Source: JALHUB01 sp963719465
GTDB lineage: Bacteria; Chloroflexota; Dehalococcoidia; DSTF01; JALHUB01
Direction: 5' to 3'
Assembly: GCA_963719465.1 (NCBI GenBank)
Contig: OY970386.1
Coordinates: 1,984,001-2,048,000 of the forward strand
DNA length: 64,000 bases
Part shown: positions 60,109-64,000 of the stretch, in pieces
How positions within the stretch are numbered: position 1 is the first letter of the stretch
How the letters are laid out: each line of letters begins with the position of its first letter
Program-made: the position numbers and the translations under genes
The notes under the pieces: generated by a model
What the model saw: only the letters and a program-made list of their open reading frames with translations
Database searches by the model: none
What the model was told of the DNA's origin: nothing

Positions 60109-60705
60109 ATGAGAATCGACAGTCTGATACCAATGGTTATCGAGAGCGGCGCCCGCGGCGAACGTGCCTTCGACATCTATTCCCTTCTTCTTAAGGAGCG
60201 GATCATCTTCCTCGGCACACCCATCGACGACCAGATAGCCAACCTGATGATCGCCCAGCTCCTGTATCTGGAGCGCGAGGACCCGGACCGCGACATCAGC
60301 ATGTACATTCATTCGCCGGGAGGCGTCGTTCCCGCCGGCCTGGCCATCTATGACACCATCCAGCTCGTGCGGCCCGACATATCGACCATCTGCGTCGGCA
60401 TGTCCGCCAGCTTCGCCACCATACTCCTGGCGGCGGGCGCCACCGGCAAGCGCTACGCCCTGCCCAATGCCACCATTCACATGCATCAGGCCGCCGGCGG
60501 CGTACGCGGTCAGGCCGCGGACATTGAGATTCACGCCAAGGAGATCCTGCGCGAGCAGCAGATCATTCGCGACATCCTGTCGAAGCACACCGGTCAGTCC
60601 ACCGAACGCATCGCCCGCGACTCTGACCGCGACTTCTTCATGGATGCGCAGCAGGCGAAAGAATACGGTATCGTTGACGAGATTCTGGAGAAGCCACCGC
60701 TCTAG
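60109..60705 (+). CDS. clpP: ATP-dependent Clp protease proteolytic subunit
   Basis: 198 residues, serine protease that forms the two-ring chamber of Clp. Catalytic triad visible: Ser in CVGMSASFATILLAAG (the common GMAASMGA motif is altered to GMSASFAT), His in ATIHMHQAAGG and Asp in SDRDFFMDAQQAKEYGIVDE. N-terminal ERAFDIYSLLLKERIIFLG matches the family. GGAGCAAGAGC precedes the ATG. Works with ClpX encoded 50 bases downstream. Confidence 0.96.
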   Translation: MRIDSLIPMVIESGARGERAFDIYSLLLKERIIFLGTPIDDQIANLMIAQLLYLEREDPDRDISMYIHSPGGVVPAGLAIYDTIQLVRPDISTICVGMSASFATILLAAGATGKRYALPNATIHMHQAAGGVRGQAADIEIHAKEILREQQIIRDILSKHTGQSTERIARDSDRDFFMDAQQAKEYGIVDEILEKPPL

Positions 60706-60755
60706 AGTTTGAGTGATTGGACGCGGCCCCATAAGTCGCGAATTCGAGGTAAGAA

Positions 60756-62060
60756 ATGCCAACCGGCCGGAGCAGCAGAGTGCAGTACCACTGCTCCTTC
60801 TGCGGAAAAAACCAAGATCAAGTAAAACGCCTCATCGCCGGGCCCGGCGCCGTCTACATCTGTGACGAGTGCGTCGAGCTCTGCCGCGAGATCATCGACG
60901 AAGAGGTCGCCGGTCCCGTCAAGGCGAAAACCAAGGCGCAACGCGTTCCGCCGCCCAAGTTCATCTACGAGCAGCTAGGCGAGTGGGTCATCGGGCAGGA
61001 GCAGGCCAAGAAAGTCCTCTCCGTCGCCGTCTACAACCACTACAAGCGCATCGGCGTCGCTCGCCAGGCGCCCGCCGCGGACGGCGTGGAGCTGGAGAAG
61101 ACCAACATCCTCCTCGTCGGGCCTACCGGTACCGGCAAGACGCTCCTTGCCCGGACGCTGGCGCGCATCCTCGACGTCCCCTTCACCATCGCCGACGCCA
61201 CGGCACTGACCGAGGCCGGCTACGTGGGCGAGGACGTCGAGAACATCCTCCTCCACCTCATTCAGTCGTCCGACTACGACATCCAGCGGGCCGAGCGCGG
61301 CATCGTCTACATCGACGAGATCGACAAGATCGCCCGCAAGAGCGACAACCCGTCCATCACCCGCGACGTCTCCGGCGAGGGCGTGCAGCAGGCGCTCCTC
61401 AAGATAATCGAGGGAACGGTTGCCAACGTCCCGCCGCAGGGCGGCCGTAAGCACCCGCACCAGGACTTCATCCAGATCAATACCACCAACATCCTGTTCA
61501 TCTGCGGCGGCGCCTTCGAAGGGCTGGAGCGCGTCGTCGACAAGCGCATCGGCAGGACCAAGTCGATGGGCTTCACCACCGACTTCCGTAAGACGAAGAC
61601 CGGCCAGGACCTCACCGACGAGCTGCTCAAGCACACAACGCACGACGACCTCCTGCACTACGGCCTCATCCCAGAGTTCGTCGGCCGCCTGCCGATGGTC
61701 GTCAGCCTCAGCTCGCTCGGCCAGCCTCAGCTCGTCCGCATCCTTACGGAGCCCAAGAACGCCCTGGTAAAGCAGTTCCAGCGCTTCTTCGCCTTCGACG
61801 GCGTCGAGCTCGTCTTCACCGACGAAGCGCTTGCCGCCTGCGCCGAGCAGGCCATTCGCCATCGCACCGGTGCCCGCGGCCTGCGCACCGTCCTCGAAGA
61901 CACCCTGCTCGACGTGATGTACGAGATCCCGTCCCGTGGCGACGTGAAGAAGTGCATCGTCGGCGGCGAGACAATCAGCGGCCACAAGCGTCCCGTGATG
62001 ATCACCGCCTCCGGCCAGACAATCGAGGCGATAGAGCCACCCGAAGAAGAATCTGCCTAG
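60756..62060 (+). CDS. clpX: ATP-dependent Clp protease ATP-binding subunit ClpX
   Basis: 434 residues, AAA+ unfoldase that feeds substrates to ClpP. N-terminal zinc-binding domain (CSFCGKNQDQ, ICDECVELC), Walker A GPTGTGKT, Walker B VYIDEIDKI, sensor-1 TTNILFICGGAFEG (the IGF/GYVGEDVEN pore motif region follows), and C-terminal AAA lid with RTGARGLRTVLEDTLLD. Typical length. The ATG is not preceded by a strong ribosome site (GAGGTAAG). Confidence 0.97.
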   Translation: MPTGRSSRVQYHCSFCGKNQDQVKRLIAGPGAVYICDECVELCREIIDEEVAGPVKAKTKAQRVPPPKFIYEQLGEWVIGQEQAKKVLSVAVYNHYKRIGVARQAPAADGVELEKTNILLVGPTGTGKTLLARTLARILDVPFTIADATALTEAGYVGEDVENILLHLIQSSDYDIQRAERGIVYIDEIDKIARKSDNPSITRDVSGEGVQQALLKIIEGTVANVPPQGGRKHPHQDFIQINTTNILFICGGAFEGLERVVDKRIGRTKSMGFTTDFRKTKTGQDLTDELLKHTTHDDLLHYGLIPEFVGRLPMVVSLSSLGQPQLVRILTEPKNALVKQFQRFFAFDGVELVFTDEALAACAEQAIRHRTGARGLRTVLEDTLLDVMYEIPSRGDVKKCIVGGETISGHKRPVMITASGQTIEAIEPPEEESA

Positions 62061-62082
62061 CCGCCAATCCAGGCATTGCAAA

Positions 62083-62107
62083 GAGGCCGGCCAACAAGGT
62101 CGGCCTC
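62083..62107 (+). terminator. Hairpin after clpX
   Basis: GAGGCCG and CGGCCTC form a 7-bp stem about 22 bases past the clpX stop, followed by CGCGCATTTCT. A likely terminator. The same flanking sequence recurs at 62982-63043. Confidence 0.6.
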
Positions 62108-62210
62108 GCGCATTTCTGCGCCCTTCATAGAGGGCAAGCGTCTCCTCGAACGCAAGGTCGACAACGTCAAGTCGTGACTGTAGGCTCCTCCCCGACGCCA
62201 AAGCCACGCT

Positions 62211-62972
62211 CTCGACGCATCGGAGGCCGGACTATTCAGCAACGTTTCGACCGCGCACCTGGTGGCCTCAGTCGCTGCGCTCCTTCGGCCTCTGCGCGGA
62301 GAGTCAACCGGCGATGGCACCGGGATCCCCGGTAAAGCGGGCCTCCCTTGGCTCTCGGACGGTCCTGGGGTGGGACGTGGGACAAAAAGCGATTGTCAGC
62401 AGTAGCGGCAGCGCCTCCTCGGATCTAAGGTTGACGAGATTGGGTCGCAACTCCAGGCCCCCATGGGCCCGCTGACGTTAGAGTTACGCTCCCGACGCAT
62501 CGGAGGCCGGATCATTCAGCAGCGTTCGGCCGCATACCTGGTGGCCTCAGTCGCTGCGCTCCTTCGGCCTCTGCGCGGAGAGTCAACCGGCGATGGCACC
62601 GGGATCCCCGGTAAAGCGGGCCTCCCTTGGCTCTCGGACGGTCCTGGGGTGGGACGTGGGACAAAAGAGCGATTGTCAGCAGTAGCGGCAGCGCCTCCTC
62701 GAATCTAAGGTTGACGAGATCGGGTCGCAACTCCAGGCCCCGCTGGGCCCGCTGACGTTAGAGTTACGCTCCCGACGCATCGGAGGCCGGATCATTCAGC
62801 AGCGTTCGGCCGCATACCTGGTGGCCTCAGTCGCTGCGCTCCTTCGGCCTCTGCGCGGAGAGTCAACCGGCGATGGCACCGGGATCCCCGGTAAGCGGGC
62901 CTCCCTTGGCTCTCGGACGGTCCTGGGGTGGGACGTGGGACAAAAAGCGATTGTCAGCAGTAGCGGCAGCGA
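62211..62972. repeat. 280-bp tandem direct repeat, about 2.7 copies
   Basis: Units start at about 62211, 62491 and 62771 with a period of 280 bases and near-identical sequence (a few substitutions, single-base indels such as GGTAAAGCGGG versus GGTAAGCGGG). No convincing reading frame persists through all copies. Short frames shift between units, so it is probably non-coding. Each unit has several G/C-rich inverted segments (e.g. CACCGGGATCCCCGGT). Confidence 0.85.
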
Positions 62973-62981
62973 CCCGCCTGA

Positions 62982-63043
62982 GCCGCCAATCCAGGCATTG
63001 CAAAAGGCCGGTCCGCCCGTGGTGGATCGGCCTCGCGCATTTC
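62982..63043. repeat. Second copy of the clpX-terminator flank
   Basis: GCCGCCAATCCAGGCATTGC, AGGCCGG and CGGCCTCGCGCATTTCT recur here in the same order as at 62060-62116, with a different loop. The stem is AGGCCG/CGGCCT (63005-63033). The pair brackets the 280-bp repeats as direct repeats. Confidence 0.75.
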
Positions 63044-63115
63044 TAGCGGCTGCCCTGTTCGCTTGCGACACCTGCGCGATGATGCTAGAGTGCTCTCGCT
63101 TGCAGGTGGTCGAGG

Positions 63116-63769
63116 ATGCGTTTGTTTGTATTCCAATCGGTGCCGCCGGTCCTGCTCGGCGCCGTGCTCATCGCGCTCTACTTCGTCATCCCGCATCCGC
63201 GCGCCCTCGCCGGTCGCTACATCCTGACGCAATCAGACGTTCCCGGCTTCACGCTCTTCCTGTCGCGCGACGTTCCGGGCTACCCGTTCTCGTTTAGCAT
63301 GCCCACTAACAAGAGCGAGATAGAGTGCCAGGAATCCGGCTTCAGCTTTTTCGTGACGAACGAGGCGGTGAGCGATGGAGCCTCATTGCGAGACGCTCAT
63401 GAGGTATCCCAAAGCGCCCCGTTCATCCTCTTTCACCATGGCGGTTTCGAAGTGAATGACAGAGTATCGTTGTTCTCCACCGCCAACGTCGCTCACCGCT
63501 ACTACGAGGACCTTGCTTACTCCGATCCCGACCCCACCATCAGGCGGGAAATCTTGGACGCCCCCACCTTTGGTGACGAGAGCCTCGCCACACGACAGAC
63601 CCAGGGCGGACCGGATTACCCCGTCCCGGAGCCGGACCTCGTCGTGGTATGGCGACGGGGAAGAGTGCTGACCCTGCTGAACATCTACGGCTCGGCCGAC
63701 CAGACCCCCGACCTCCTGCTGCGCCTCGCCGCCCTCATCGACCAGCGCATCCAGCAGCAAGGCCAGTAG
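63116..63769 (+). CDS. Hypothetical exported protein
   Basis: 217 residues, family not recognised. One N-terminal membrane segment (VPPVLLGAVLIALYFVIPHP) with the remainder outside. A mixed alpha/beta domain has segments YILTQSDVPGFTLFLS, FILFHHGGFEVND, PDLVVVWRRGRVLTLLNIYG and a closing helix LLRLAALIDQRIQQQ. The pattern (export, then a domain of about 180 residues ending in a helix) resembles small substrate-sensing lipoproteins, but no lipobox is seen. AGGTGG lies upstream of the ATG. Confidence 0.7.
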   Translation: MRLFVFQSVPPVLLGAVLIALYFVIPHPRALAGRYILTQSDVPGFTLFLSRDVPGYPFSFSMPTNKSEIECQESGFSFFVTNEAVSDGASLRDAHEVSQSAPFILFHHGGFEVNDRVSLFSTANVAHRYYEDLAYSDPDPTIRREILDAPTFGDESLATRQTQGGPDYPVPEPDLVVVWRRGRVLTLLNIYGSADQTPDLLLRLAALIDQRIQQQGQ

Positions 63770-63801
63770 CGCTCGCCTGCTAGCCCTCCAAGAACAACGT
63801 A

Positions 63802-63823
63802 GCCGAGGCTTTCCAGCCTCGGC
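63802..63823. repeat. GCCGAGGCT palindrome (REP-like)
   Basis: GCCGAGGCT-TTCC-AGCCTCGGC, second copy of the element at 54776, differing by one base in the loop and sharing the CGTA/GCC flanks. Lies between convergent genes. Confidence 0.65.
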
Positions 63824-63850
63824 CATCACCGACGCAACTCGTGGCGAACC

Positions 63851-64000
63851 TTACTCCCGCGCCACCCCCAGCAATATCCCCGACACCGCTATCCACAGCA
63901 GAATGTCCACCATCAGAGGCGCATCCTTTAGCAATACCTCCTCCGGGCTCCCGCCCTCGCCGCGGACGTGCACCAGGTACAGGTAGCGGAAGATACCGTA
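63851..64000 (-). CDS. UbiA-family prenyltransferase, 3' end only (decaprenyl-phosphate phosphoribosyltransferase-like)
   Basis: The window edge holds the last 49 codons of a minus-strand gene ending at the TAA at 63851. The frame reads YGIFRYLYLVHVRGEGGSPE, then EVLLKDAPLMVDILLWIA and SGILLGVARE. This is the characteristic C-terminus of UbiA-type decaprenyl-phosphate phosphoribosyltransferases (Rv3806c-like), which start decaprenyl-phosphoryl-arabinose/ribose synthesis for surface glycans. The rest lies outside the window. Confidence 0.75.
   Translation of the reverse strand, partial: YGIFRYLYLVHVRGEGGSPEEVLLKDAPLMVDILLWIAVSGILLGVARE

Noticed and set aside
62211..62972. T-box riboswitch array (TGGCACCG core in each repeat unit)
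   Set aside because: No recognisable stem I or specifier loop, no aminoacyl-tRNA synthetase or amino-acid gene downstream, and only the 8-base core matches.

Overview
The window is a GC-rich bacterial chromosome segment with short intergenic gaps. It carries bacterial housekeeping genes (clpP, clpX, trigger factor, aspS, gatB, secG, yvcK, fmt, L25, serA, selA) and no ribosomal RNA. The gene content (archaellum-type motility genes in a bacterium, T/P-repeat surface proteins, class V aminotransferase plus SerA, decaprenyl-phosphate phosphoribosyltransferase-like gene) fits a Chloroflexota bacterium, probably Dehalococcoidia-like. That assignment is inference, not a database result.

Layout. 0.1-3.3 kb: GT4 glycosyltransferase, rubrerythrin, enoyl-CoA hydratase, then a tRNA operon (Gly, Leu, Gln, Asn) with a clear sigma70-type promoter. 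3.4-8.9 kb: a secreted papain-type protease with a T/P stalk and dockerin, a GAF-GGDEF cyclase and a second T/P-repeat surface protein. 8.9-19.1 kb: selA, aminotransferase-serA, a frameshifted secreted protein, larE, HD-GYP, L25 and fmt. 19.1-26.3 kb: lipoprotein, SAM hydrolase, solute-binding protein, secG, yvcK, gatB and a second tRNA cluster (Leu, Cys, Leu, Trp, minus strand). 26.3-37.1 kb: beta-lactamase-like lipoprotein, two ABC export systems, an O-antigen-ligase/TPR protein and a TadE/G-like protein.

37.1-46.1 kb is the most notable part: a minus-strand operon encoding an archaellum (archaeal flagellum) machine. In transcription order it has archaellin ArlB, an ArlD/E-like cytoplasmic protein, two ArlF/ArlG-type stator-like proteins, ArlH, ArlI and ArlJ, then a Glu-rich small protein and an N-acetylmuramoyl-L-alanine amidase. 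A divergent NarL/LuxR-type response regulator sits across a control region rich in inverted repeats. 46.1-50.2 kb is a minus-strand run of small secreted or lipoprotein paralogs ending in a dockerin-bearing metalloprotease. 50.4-62.1 kb: HDAC-family deacetylase, hemW, aspS, a dipeptide-type importer without ATPases, tig, clpP and clpX. 62.1-64 kb: a 280-bp tandem repeat between duplicated hairpins, a secreted hypothetical protein, and the 3' end of a UbiA-family gene.

Four genes (a secreted protein at 13.3 kb, fmt, the metalloprotease, tig) each need a single-base correction of the same sign (one extra base) to restore the reading frame. Because fmt and tig are housekeeping genes, this looks more like sequence error than decay, but it should be checked in reads.
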